Below the pieces are notes generated by a model, which searched no databases, was not told where the DNA came from, and worked only from the letters and a program-made list of their open reading frames with translations. Made by a program: the position numbers and the translations under genes. From the NCBI GenBank assembly GCA_013141125.1, contig JABFRO010000001.1:806001-870000 (forward strand): a DNA stretch of 64,000 nucleotides, read 5' to 3'. The stretch is from Methylophilaceae bacterium. Lineage in GTDB: Bacteria > Pseudomonadota > Gammaproteobacteria > Burkholderiales > Methylophilaceae. Below are positions 26,195 through 34,529 of the stretch, in pieces (position 1 is the first letter of the stretch; each line of letters starts with the position of its first letter).

Positions 26195-27223
26195 TCAAAA
26201 TAAAACAGTCCAACCAGTTTTAGCCTGTTCTTTGGTATATGACACGCCGTGTCGCTTGAGCCCTGCAGGATCAAGCAAGGTTATGATGCCCCCGCTATTG
26301 CCTAGTTGCGCGCCTTTTCCGTCCAATTTCACTACGCCGGTAGCACCGGGGTTAAGTTTCAGGTTTTTGATGGCGGAACGGGTTTTATTTTTATCGGCGA
26401 TAAACCAGCCGGACAACTCAACAATGCTAGGCGCGAGGTTAATCAGGGTCACTGTTTCAAGACCAGGATCGTCGCCTTCAGGATTAATCAATGCCGCAAC
26501 AATTTGGATACTTGCTTCCTGGGTAGGACTATCAGGAATGGTATGTCCGGTCTGGTCGTCGGTATGCCAGGCTTGCGATTGAAAGGCCAGAAACACGGCT
26601 ACCCATTGCTCTGGCCAAACTTCCGCGCTAACGCCAGCATCAATTTTTTCTATCTTGGGAAAATGAAAAAGCAAGCCGCCGTCCTGCCAAACGCCGTCAT
26701 CCCCAACAAATTTACCTACGTTGCCTTGATTCATATGAATATCATGGATACCGTTTCCCGGTAGAAAGCCAAAATATTTGTCTTTTATAGCGGCTTCCGG
26801 TCCCCAGCGTTCACCCAAAGCATAAATACTAGCCTTTTCGTCACCGATGGCGCGCTGCACATAGGCATCTATTTTTTCGTTGAGATCGTTATCCGGTCCG
26901 GGGACGTTATACGGCAATGGACGCATCTGTTTTGCATCAAACAGATTGCCGCGTATAAAATCCAGCGCCATTTTATTCGGTGCACTTTGTAGTGCGGTAA
27001 ACCCTGTGGCCAGGTTACCCAGTTTTTCCAGAATGGGGTGCTGAAAATCATCAACAATCAGATACAGCAACTCGGAAGGAGCCAGATCCGACTTCACATT
27101 AATCGCTATTCGATAGTCTGTCGTATCATCAATAAGATGCACTTCATAATGCGGACTGGATCCTTGCCCGATTATTTTATTGATAGCCTTTCCCTTTAAA
27201 ACTCCATATTGTTTAAGTGGCAT
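26195..27223 (-). CDS. DUF2278 protein with C-terminal lamin-tail-like domain
   Basis: This protein begins MPLKQYGVLKGKAINKI, the start of the DUF2278 (YukJ-like) family of unknown function. The core includes FLPGNGIHDIHMNQGN and GGLLFHFPKIEKIDAGVSAE. After about residue 250 a beta-rich segment (VTLINLAPSIVELSGWFIAD, LNPGATGVVKL) looks like a lamin-tail domain, often a protein- or surface-binding module. The start at 27223 follows a GGAGG site; a start ten codons upstream is less likely. It has no signal peptide. It precedes a cluster of proteases and an inhibitor on the same strand. Confidence 0.7.
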   Translation of the reverse strand: MPLKQYGVLKGKAINKIIGQGSSPHYEVHLIDDTTDYRIAINVKSDLAPSELLYLIVDDFQHPILEKLGNLATGFTALQSAPNKMALDFIRGNLFDAKQMRPLPYNVPGPDNDLNEKIDAYVQRAIGDEKASIYALGERWGPEAAIKDKYFGFLPGNGIHDIHMNQGNVGKFVGDDGVWQDGGLLFHFPKIEKIDAGVSAEVWPEQWVAVFLAFQSQAWHTDDQTGHTIPDSPTQEASIQIVAALINPEGDDPGLETVTLINLAPSIVELSGWFIADKNKTRSAIKNLKLNPGATGVVKLDGKGAQLGNSGGIITLLDPAGLKRHGVSYTKEQAKTGWTVLF

Positions 27224-27355
27224 GATTTCCTCCAAGGAATATATTTGTTGCATAAATGGCTTTATTACTGCCTGCCAAAATCAAGAGATTTTTCCAATCC
27301 AGTTGCGTTATTTAAAGCTATGCATAGATAACAAAACCACCCGCTGGAACCGTTA

Positions 27356-27519
27356 ATTAAACGGCCTTGCCATTGAGGACTTCGATTTTAATTTCCGAAC
27401 CTATCTGTGCCGGGCTGGTTGAATAGAGACATTTCAAAAGTTTGGAATTATCCCCGTGCAGGTCACTATCAATGGTCACCCATGTTGTACTGGCTTGATT
27501 AACATCCGTATTGACAGCA
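27356..27519 (-). other. Possible remnant reading frame after the chagasin gene
   Basis: An open stretch of about 54 codons immediately after the inhibitor stop reads VNTDVNQASTTWVTIDSDLH and ends EIKIEVLNGKAV at 27356-27358. No usable start codon or ribosome-binding site is seen. It may be the tail of a deleted gene, or once have been joined to the inhibitor. Confidence 0.3.
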
Positions 27520-27520
27520 A

Positions 27521-27901
27521 TTACTTAATAATGACAGTCACTTCAAAGGTTTTTAGCGGTGGAATATCTTTCTCAAAGGGTCTGTGATATATAAGTTTCA
27601 CTTCACTTCTTCCTGCTGCAATCGTGTGGAATTTTATAATTTCCATGTTTCCCGATCCGATTGCTTTATCGTCAGCTATAAAATCTGTCTCGCCCGGATT
27701 CAGAACTTTTAAATCAACCGAGCCCACTTCCCATACATAACCCGTGGTCGGCTTTCCGGGTAAAGCCACTTCAAGCTCCTCACCAACGCATAGTTCAACT
27801 GTTTTGCCGGAATCACTCTCGCTTAATTTCATGGTTTCACCCCCCAATGTAATACCCGCATGACCCAACATAAACGCAAAAACCATTAGAGCCTGTCTCA
27901 T
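27521..27901 (-). CDS. Chagasin-family (I42) cysteine protease inhibitor, exported
   Basis: The 126-residue protein starts MRQALMVFAFMLGHAGITLG, a plausible signal peptide, after a GAGG site. The mature part shows the three inhibitor loops of the chagasin fold: KPTTGYVWEV (the NPTTGY-type loop), DDKAIGSGNMEI, and YHRPFEKD (the RPW/F loop). Such inhibitors block papain-like C1 proteases. A C1 protease gene lies 4 kb upstream on the same strand, a likely partner or target. The longer upstream frame lacks signal-peptide features. Confidence 0.82.
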   Translation of the reverse strand: MRQALMVFAFMLGHAGITLGGETMKLSESDSGKTVELCVGEELEVALPGKPTTGYVWEVGSVDLKVLNPGETDFIADDKAIGSGNMEIIKFHTIAAGRSEVKLIYHRPFEKDIPPLKTFEVTVIIK

Positions 27902-28061
27902 TTTAAAGCCTCTGTAGCTTGCAAACTTTTCCAAGCTAAACGTAGCGCAATGCCAGAAAAGATTGAAATTATTTCGCATAGCATTCACTTGATGTGGGTT
28001 GAGAGGAATCAATGAGGCTAACCCCATTGATTCTCAAATTACGGCTAAGGCTAAATTACGG

Positions 28062-29327
28062 TTATGGCGTAGTACAGCCACCCTCGCCCGCGCACAGTTT
28101 TCCAAAATTCGCGTTACTGAAATGAGCACCTACAAAAGTTTGGCCGAAAGCACCTGCGCATGAAGGGCCGCTGACTACACTTTCAACATAACCACTGACC
28201 TCGTAAGGCTTATATTCATCAACCCACGCACCGCCACTGCTGCCGTAAGTCATATTGCAGCCTTTCACCAAAACATCCGTACCTTCGCAACTGGCATAAA
28301 AACTTTCCGCTGCACACATTGAAGTCCACGCCGTAGAAATATTGCTGGCATAGCCAAAGGAATGGAGGCTGCGTGTATACGGATAGTTTTGACGCCATCC
28401 CAACCAACCTGTGTAATAACTTACAGGATGCCCGGCGTTATTGTTCTGAAGACGAATCAAGGCGACATCATCGCGACGTGCACCTCCTGTTGTCCATGCC
28501 GTCAGAACTCGGGCGCTAGCCCATCTGAATTGACCATAAGGGGCGATACCATTGCGTTCAGCCGGTACAAAAGTCCAGCCGGCTTTAAATCCTTTACCCA
28601 CGTCATAAACACAATGTGCTGCCGTCACCAGGATATTTTTTGGCGCTCCGGTAATGGATTGCGCCGTGCAGTAACCACCTCCGTCAATCAGCAATTTGCC
28701 TACAACCGCCCAGGGATAAGCTGTTTGTTGGTTTAACCAATAATTACCCTTGTAGCTGGTATAAATATCCTGCGTACCAAAATTAATATTTCCAGGCGCA
28801 GCAGCAGGTGTGCTCTTGCTCGCTGCGTCCTTGGCAATCGGATTTTTGTCACCCTGCTGGTCAAGCTCCTGCATCAGCTTCCATTGTTCCGGGAACTCCT
28901 TTTGTGCCTGGCGCTTGGCTTCTGGATTTGGCTGGCCTGGGGGCTGTAATTTGGAGCCACCTTTTACTATTGGCTGTTTTTCCTTAAAACTGCGATCGTC
29001 AAGATAGCGTTTATCAGCCTTGCCTGCAGGCATCCACTTTAGTGGTTCAGCTTTAAGCAACTCCTCGCGCGTGTAGACTTTTTCAGGAGCAGCGGCTTGT
29101 CCTTTAGTAGTGAGCTTGGCATCCAGATTGGGGTTGGTAATAGTCATGGTCGCCTTGGCTTTGGCATCAGCGGCCACGGCCTGACTGCATGGTAAAAAAA
29201 CTACACTGGCTGCAATCGCGAAAACAACGGGATGAAGTTTGTGTTTAAAACCATCATCATTGGCTGACCGATTGACGCAGGAGCATTTAAAGTCAACGCT
29301 CAATGATTTAATAGAAAATTTAGACAT
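28062..29327 (-). CDS. Trypsin-like serine protease, exported, with long pro-region
   Basis: This 421-residue protein has a long N-terminal signal region ending near PCSQAVAADAKAK and a charged, low-complexity pro-segment of about 130 residues (KPEAKRQ-like, rich in K, P and A). The S1 domain follows. Its catalytic residues are visible as TAAHC (His), RRDDVALIRL (Asp) and NMTYGSSGGAW (Ser). It probably acts in the periplasm or outside the cell. Eleven bases TGTGATTCACA just upstream form a perfect palindrome. It belongs to the same-strand run of protease-related genes. Confidence 0.85.
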   Translation of the reverse strand: MSKFSIKSLSVDFKCSCVNRSANDDGFKHKLHPVVFAIAASVVFLPCSQAVAADAKAKATMTITNPNLDAKLTTKGQAAAPEKVYTREELLKAEPLKWMPAGKADKRYLDDRSFKEKQPIVKGGSKLQPPGQPNPEAKRQAQKEFPEQWKLMQELDQQGDKNPIAKDAASKSTPAAAPGNINFGTQDIYTSYKGNYWLNQQTAYPWAVVGKLLIDGGGYCTAQSITGAPKNILVTAAHCVYDVGKGFKAGWTFVPAERNGIAPYGQFRWASARVLTAWTTGGARRDDVALIRLQNNNAGHPVSYYTGWLGWRQNYPYTRSLHSFGYASNISTAWTSMCAAESFYASCEGTDVLVKGCNMTYGSSGGAWVDEYKPYEVSGYVESVVSGPSCAGAFGQTFVGAHFSNANFGKLCAGEGGCTTP

Positions 29328-29341
29328 GATGTTCTCCTTGT

Positions 29342-29352
29342 TTGTGATTCAC
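29342..29352. promoter_or_regulatory. 11-bp palindrome before the trypsin-like gene
   Basis: TGTGATTCACA is symmetrical and lies 15-25 bp before the start codon on the minus strand. It could be an operator, though its closeness to the ribosome-binding site also fits an mRNA hairpin. Confidence 0.25.
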
Positions 29353-29589
29353 ACTTTTAGACAGTTAAAGAATATTGATCCCGGTTGATTGGTACTTTTA
29401 GCCAGAGGATAAGCTCTTTACAGAAATGCCCACAGCAAAAGCAACATTTGTAGTCATTGAAATAATTAATGTATCTCTAATCCCGCTGGTTGTTGAGGCA
29501 GTGGTGCCATTATGGACAGGTCACATTTTTTTCAGACAGAAAGCCTTGGAAATTGCGACCTATCCCCCTATTACGCTTACTTGCGACGC

Positions 29590-31665
29590 TTACTCTTTAC
29601 CCTTGCAAAACGCGATCATATCCCATTCAGTCGCGTCGCCAATCTGCCCCCAACCCTCGGTCAATTTTACTGTCGCCGACATCCACAAGACATACGCACA
29701 TGGTTTTAACGTGCTGAGGTCGAAATCGTGACCGACTAAGCCGGACGCGGCCTCGTCGATGGCAATGACTGGGGCAAACGAGAATGGTGCTGGCGGCACG
29801 GGGACTGGCGGAATACCAAGACCGGTAGGGATGCCGGGACCCTGTAGCCAGAGCAACACGCTACCAAGGTAAGGGTGGTAGCAGGTATAAAGTGCGTGGA
29901 TATGGTCACCCTGCTTGCCGCAACCGCTCGAGCCCGACACAATCATCTCTGCGATGTCGAGCGTACACACGCTACGAGTCGTGAACGTGCCGCCATCCCA
30001 TTCCGTATGACGGACGTATTTATAGGCCGTGTTACTGAACGCGATCTTGTCGAGGTTGTTTGCCCAGACCGGGGCAAACGTACCCTGTTTGCGCGCCTCA
30101 AAAAATATCTTGTAGGTCGGCTTTTCCGAGTGCGGCGGGATACCTGCCGGAATCGAATCGCCCGCCTTAAGACCCGGCGCAGGCATGGTCAAATCGAATG
30201 ACTCTTTAGTGAATTTCGTCGTAATCAGGTTGACCAAGCCGCCTTGCGGGATAAAGCGTCCACCACCGCCGTCAGTCAGGTCATTATCGTGCGGCACCTT
30301 GATCCAGCCACCCGCCTGTACATCGGTGTTTACTGACACATTCTTCGGCAAAGCCGGAGGCGGCTGCGGAATATCGTAAGTAGCCCCGGGATTATTAGCA
30401 TAGTAATTGGTCGATCCCGTCGTCCAGGCCAAACCGTTCCAGTATCTGAACTCGAGTTGACCAATAACGGTCGGACTAATCATCGTTGCATCCACGTCTA
30501 CAATGGCCAACCCTGGATACTTCGCAATCTGGAAGCGGTACTCATAGGTATTACTCGACTCCCAGCCCGGAAGTATGCCGATTAACGGAATCACGCGGGT
30601 GAACGCGTAAGCGCCTGCCGTCGTCGTGCCGTTGGCCTGAAATTCACCGTAGATTGGATCCACATGGTACCCGCCTACGTGGGTAAAGAGAGGAATCGTG
30701 TCTATCGGCGGACAAACGCAACGGCAAAAACGCCTACAGCTCAGGCGGCACAGCCAGTGGCATAATTGATGACAAAAGCGCTCGTAGCCAAGCTTCTTCA
30801 CCAGCTCCGCATAGGCGGCGGCATTTTCGGTTTCGACAGCATTGACCAGTTTTTCGACTAAATCCGGTTTAGTTTCAAGCACGGCGACCGCTTTGGCAAA
30901 AGCCTGGATTTCAACAAGTTCATGCTCGATGGGAACAGGGGTAAATGGACGGCATAGCAATAGGCAAACGCGGACACAGCGCCAAGAACAAACCCAGTGA
31001 CAGATCCAGCGGCAGATACCCTGAAATTCTGCACGCTCTAGCGCGCTGCGTACCATGTCGCAATCATGCGCCAATACACCCTTCTCCACACCGGCGAGGG
31101 TGGCTGGCTCTTTGAGCAAGCGAGCAACAGCCAGGCTGGCTTGTTGCAGCGCTTCCATGAGATGCGTGCAACCGATGAGATAAAGCGGTTTAGTCGGTGC
31201 GTAGAATATTTCGCAGATCAATCGGCAGCGCATTGAGCAAATCCAATGACAGATGTAGTGGCAATACTGCTCAACACCCAGCTTCTCAATGATAGCCTTG
31301 AACGTACTTTCGTCGCGTTCGATGACAGCACCAGCCAAACGCCCAAGGATTTCGCGGTTTGACGAGATTTTGGCAGTTAGCTCGGCAAACCCAAGCAGAT
31401 TGAGTTGTGCAGGCTCCTTGGGAGGAAGGCCGCACATTTCAAAGCAAACGAGCGCACATTCTTTTGAACATAGCCAGCTGCATACAAGTTGGCGACGATC
31501 CAGTAAACCAAAACGCGTCAGAAGCTCACGAAACTCCTCGTAGTCCTGCGCACGAAATGACTCGACCAGCAGACGGAAGGTACTCTCATCCTTAGCGACT
31601 TTACCCAGCGCATCTGCGGTCTGACTGACATCCAAATACAGGTCATGATCTAAAATCTCACTCAT
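29590..31665 (-). CDS. Cysteine-ladder repeat protein with beta-rich C-terminal domain, unknown function
   Basis: I do not recognise this 691-residue protein. Residues 1-320 are four tandem repeats of about 80 residues. Each has a helical, acidic first half (like LLVESFRAQDYEEFRELLTR) and ends in a cysteine ladder with Cys at every fourth position: 62, 66, 70, 74, 78; 135, 139, 143, 147, 151; 218 to 238 in steps of four; and 298 to 314 in steps of four plus 316 and 318. Typical wording is ICHWICSMRC. Cys at i, i+4, i+8 would line one face of a helix, as in metal-binding Cys-lined bundles. The remaining 370 residues look beta-rich (THVGGYHVDPIYGEF, HVDP) with no known motif. No signal peptide is evident. 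A GGAG site precedes the start. Confidence 0.85.
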   Translation of the reverse strand: MSEILDHDLYLDVSQTADALGKVAKDESTFRLLVESFRAQDYEEFRELLTRFGLLDRRQLVCSWLCSKECALVCFEMCGLPPKEPAQLNLLGFAELTAKISSNREILGRLAGAVIERDESTFKAIIEKLGVEQYCHYICHWICSMRCRLICEIFYAPTKPLYLIGCTHLMEALQQASLAVARLLKEPATLAGVEKGVLAHDCDMVRSALERAEFQGICRWICHWVCSWRCVRVCLLLCRPFTPVPIEHELVEIQAFAKAVAVLETKPDLVEKLVNAVETENAAAYAELVKKLGYERFCHQLCHWLCRLSCRRFCRCVCPPIDTIPLFTHVGGYHVDPIYGEFQANGTTTAGAYAFTRVIPLIGILPGWESSNTYEYRFQIAKYPGLAIVDVDATMISPTVIGQLEFRYWNGLAWTTGSTNYYANNPGATYDIPQPPPALPKNVSVNTDVQAGGWIKVPHDNDLTDGGGGRFIPQGGLVNLITTKFTKESFDLTMPAPGLKAGDSIPAGIPPHSEKPTYKIFFEARKQGTFAPVWANNLDKIAFSNTAYKYVRHTEWDGGTFTTRSVCTLDIAEMIVSGSSGCGKQGDHIHALYTCYHPYLGSVLLWLQGPGIPTGLGIPPVPVPPAPFSFAPVIAIDEAASGLVGHDFDLSTLKPCAYVLWMSATVKLTEGWGQIGDATEWDMIAFCKGKE

Positions 31666-32004
31666 TTTGATTCTCCTTCATCTGAATTATCAAAGTAATT
31701 AATGGAGCCAGGCAATCAATAAAAACCCATTAACTCACAGGCTAAATGTCTCTTCCTCACAGTGCTTTTACCTTACACCAATGTACTTATTCTCCTCCCC
31801 AACCGACTCGCTTGCTGTACCCCAAAAGCCTCACCCTTGGGCAAAATAGGGGGGAGCTGGCCAAGCCTGCCTTTTCAAGGCAGACAAGGTCTCAAAGCAC
31901 ATTCAAATCTTTCTGTAAATTAGCCATGAAATATCTCCATCAAGTATTGTTGTTATTGCGTTACACACCGTTGTTTTCTACTTGACCCATCAAATCAAAC
32001 CTGT
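31666..32004. other. Intergenic region with one hairpin
   Basis: These 339 bases separate the cysteine-ladder gene from the C1 protease. CTGCCTT (31867-31873) and AAGGCAG (31877-31883) form a 7-bp perfect stem with a 3-base loop. This could be a terminator or processing hairpin after the protease gene, but no T-run follows. Nothing else is recognised. Confidence 0.4.
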
Positions 32005-32916
32005 TTACAACCCAAATTTCCCTGTATTTACATATTCCTGCTTTATCAGCGTCCACCAATCGTCGGCTTGACCTTGCAGAACATATTCGTAGGGGAGCCA
32101 GCCGTAGCCTTTATCTCCCCAAGCGGTTCCCCATGAGTTTCTAATCAACAAAGCGCCTGTGGTTTCTTTGCCGCAACTAGGGTTTTTGATTTTTTTGGCA
32201 TCGTCATAACCAACCGCAACTACTGCATGACCGCCCACAGCCTTTTCTTTTGGGCATGGGAATGGAAAATGCCCATTGGTTCCAGAGTATTGGTAGGAGC
32301 TATAAACAGTAAATCCAAACATCGACGGCATATTTCCCGCAAGATTGGTTTTTATCCGCTGCAACAGGTCAGCAGGTGTGACACCCGGAGAATCCAGTCT
32401 GTAGTATTCAACCGACTGATAATTTTGCGCGAAGGCATAACAGAACGCAGGCGGTTCCGTGTCGAAATTGGTGCTGGCAGGAGCTACCGGCTCCGGCTGC
32501 GCTGTCGTATACGGCCAATATTTTTCAGGTGGTGCGCCGAATAAAGTCAAGGCGGCCATGGTGCTACTTAAATAGGCTCCGGTATCCCCCGTCCAGCCCA
32601 GCAAATTACGCGTTACCTTGTAAAGAAACAGTCTTGAAGCATCCGTGTAGGTGCCAAACGCCTTGTTTTCATAAAATTCGATCAACCCTACGCCTGCCTG
32701 AGCCGTGCATGATCCCAAATCCTTTTGATCTTCGATTGGTGTACACCAAGCTCTAAGATCAACGGAAGCAGGCAATGCGGCTGATGCAGCTGACACAGCC
32801 ATATTGAGCTTGGCAAGCATAGGCTTGATTTTTTCATGTTGAGGTGTGTAGTCTCTAAAATCGGGCAAGTCACGCAACCAGCCCATGCCTCGAGTTTTGA
32901 CGGTATTGGTATCCAT
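32005..32916 (-). CDS. Papain-like C1-family cysteine protease
   Basis: The 303-residue protein has the complete C1 active site: Gln64 and Cys70 in EDQKDLGSCTAQAG, His230 in VGGHAVVAVGYDD, and Asn260 in RNSWGTAWGDKGYG. The N-terminus, GWLRDLPDFRDYTPQ, is typical of bacterial members of this family. No signal peptide is visible, so it is either cytoplasmic or exported by another route. A palindromic activator-type promoter lies upstream on the minus strand, matching that of the MNIO operon. A chagasin-type inhibitor is encoded 4 kb away. A role in processing the CxxC peptide is possible but is inference. Confidence 0.88.
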   Translation of the reverse strand: MDTNTVKTRGMGWLRDLPDFRDYTPQHEKIKPMLAKLNMAVSAASAALPASVDLRAWCTPIEDQKDLGSCTAQAGVGLIEFYENKAFGTYTDASRLFLYKVTRNLLGWTGDTGAYLSSTMAALTLFGAPPEKYWPYTTAQPEPVAPASTNFDTEPPAFCYAFAQNYQSVEYYRLDSPGVTPADLLQRIKTNLAGNMPSMFGFTVYSSYQYSGTNGHFPFPCPKEKAVGGHAVVAVGYDDAKKIKNPSCGKETTGALLIRNSWGTAWGDKGYGWLPYEYVLQGQADDWWTLIKQEYVNTGKFGL

Positions 32917-33068
32917 GATTGATCTCCTTGATATTAATTTTTTTGATTTATCTCTTGAACAAAAAATTTATACAAACCTCGTAAAATTCACATTCAAGAA
33001 AACCCTTCCTTCTCAAACTAACAACTCAGCGGCCTCGAAATACCCAGAACAACCACTAGCTGTTAATA

Positions 33069-33113
33069 ATTGTAAAATTAATTAATACTCAATAAAATAC
33101 GTGCGAACACGTA
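33069..33113 (-). promoter_or_regulatory. Activator-type promoter of the C1 protease (palindrome plus -10)
   Basis: On the minus strand, TACGTGTTCGCACGTA (33113-33098) is followed by TACAAT (33074-33069), a good -10. The start-to-start distance is 39 bases, the same as in the plus-strand members. A second palindrome AAGGG-N4-CCCTT lies directly upstream (about 33113-33126). The predicted start site is about 145 bp before the protease ATG. The same site is nearly identical over 40 bp to that at 52918-52958. Confidence 0.65.
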
Positions 33114-33272
33114 AGGGGATGCCCTTATAAGCCTATGCATAAAAGTGTCTAGCAGACGGTCGGACTTAAAGGAAGTAGTTATTCTTTACGTGTTAACCAG
33201 CGAACAGCCTGAAGTTATGGAGAATGACAAACTGTTTTCAGTGGGTTGATATTTATTGCGGAGGGCTGGCCG

Positions 33273-33875
33273 ATGTTGGTAAATTGGGATGTATGGCTGG
33301 ATCTAGCCAAAAATGGGGGGCTGGTTCTTGGTTTAACCATTTCCATCTATACCGTGTATTCGCTAGTTGAAACACGCATCCTTCGGCGGCATCAACAATA
33401 TGCTCTGCTGAAGAATGTGTATGCGGAGTTCTCGTATTTCATCGGACTCGCGTCTTCTCTTGCCAAGAGAGCCACTCAAGCTGAAAAGCTATATGCCCAA
33501 TCGCTCAATGGAAATTACCCCGCGCCTGCCGCCGACCAGGACACGCTCCCGGAAGACGCGGAGAGAGTTAGCCACTGGCTCGTGCTACGCGCCAATCACC
33601 TGACGGATTATGCATTACCGATAGAGATCGAAAAACTTGGCGCTACTCTCAATCGTCAGCAAATGGATGCATTATTTGCGCTGATCGCCGCACGCCGCGT
33701 TTATGTTCAAGTACTGACCACGCGCGCCATGGATCTGGAAGCGTTTCCCCGCCGACCGGGAGTTTTTGCGCGATTCGTTGGGGTGGCTGACTTAAATGTG
33801 GTCGATCTTAACGAAAAGCTGAATGCATTTGCTAAAACCCTGGGCTCGTCGATACCCGCGTTGATGGATGAATGA
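33273..33875 (+). CDS. Membrane-anchored protein of unknown function
   Basis: The product has one N-terminal membrane segment (GGLVLGLTISIYTVYSLV) and then a long, mostly helical soluble part of about 170 residues (VYAEFSYFIGLASSLAKRAT, RRVYVQVLTTRAMDLE). No family was recognised. I start at MLVNWD (33273), which has a GGAGG site 12 bases upstream, rather than the ATG nine codons earlier. It stands alone between the C1 protease promoter and the MNIO operon promoter. Confidence 0.6.
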   Translation: MLVNWDVWLDLAKNGGLVLGLTISIYTVYSLVETRILRRHQQYALLKNVYAEFSYFIGLASSLAKRATQAEKLYAQSLNGNYPAPAADQDTLPEDAERVSHWLVLRANHLTDYALPIEIEKLGATLNRQQMDALFALIAARRVYVQVLTTRAMDLEAFPRRPGVFARFVGVADLNVVDLNEKLNAFAKTLGSSIPALMDE

Positions 33876-34240
33876 AGGTATTACACGGTGCTGTTAAACA
33901 CTGCGCAAGCAAATCGAATGCGTTTTTCATATACGTGCTCGCACTTATTTTAATTTGTACCGGTGTTTGCTTTAATCCCATCCATGACGATTACCGTGTA
34001 GCTAGAACTTGCTGAAAGCACGCGGTGGATGGTCAGGAGTGAAATCCTTTTCAGTCTGTCCGCGCGGGGCTTTTTGAGATTTGCTGCGGCTGATTGGGAT
34101 ATAAAAACTGGCAATTAAGGCTGCCTTATTATGCGGATACTAAGGTGCGCAATAGATCATGCAACGAATGGATTTTAAATAATTTTTGCATTGATTTCTT
34201 AATGAACGCAATTAACTCATTTTTATATTTGGAGATCATC
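33876..34240. other. Long leader region of the MNIO operon
   Basis: These 365 bases carry the palindromic promoter at 33932-33976. The predicted transcript start near 33983 leaves about 255 bases of untranslated leader before the peptide gene, unusually long. No riboswitch class was recognised. A GC-rich stretch around 34057-34090 may be structured. Confidence 0.4.
33932..33976 (+). promoter_or_regulatory. Activator-type promoter of the MNIO/peptide operon
   Basis: TACGTGCTCGCACTTA at 33932-33947 is followed, 34 bases from its start, by TTTGCTTTAAT at 33966-33976. This ends in an extended -10 (TGC-TTTAAT). The palindrome is centred near -43 and replaces a -35 box, the class II activator layout. 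The same block and spacing occur at 36293 and 40025. Confidence 0.7.
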
Positions 34241-34510
34241 ATGTCTGAAATCGGAAAATCTGAAGCTGCAAATTTAACAGCGTCTGCATTCGGTGTCGGT
34301 CGTTTAAGACCAGGAACGGTGCAAGTGACAGTAGGTTCCAGAATTAGCCCCAAGAATCTGCACGACATAATTGATTCAATCATCAACCTGCATGGTTGTC
34401 TTGCCTGCGGACTGGGTGGTCTGGATGTTTTGCTTAGACCCCAGGATCCGCGCATTCTGGAAGGCTTTCAAAACATCCCCGAAGTTAAAGATGTCGTCAT
34501 TATTCGCTGA
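34241..34510 (+). CDS. CxxC peptide, probable RiPP precursor or small partner of the MNIO enzyme
   Basis: This 89-residue protein has a single CxxC motif, Cys53 and Cys56, in HGCLACGLGGLDVLLRP. The glycine-rich stretch after it is a plausible modified core. The region around residues 26-50 predicts a strand and a helix, then strands at 60-66 and 83-88, so a small ferredoxin-like fold is also possible. No signal peptide is seen, unlike bufferins. I start it at 34241 after a GGAG site, not at the upstream in-frame ATG, which has no such site. An MNIO (DUF692) enzyme follows after 19 bp, the gene order of MNIO-modified peptide loci. Confidence 0.65.
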   Translation: MSEIGKSEAANLTASAFGVGRLRPGTVQVTVGSRISPKNLHDIIDSIINLHGCLACGLGGLDVLLRPQDPRILEGFQNIPEVKDVVIIR

Positions 34511-34529
34511 TATTTTAATTGGCATTTAA

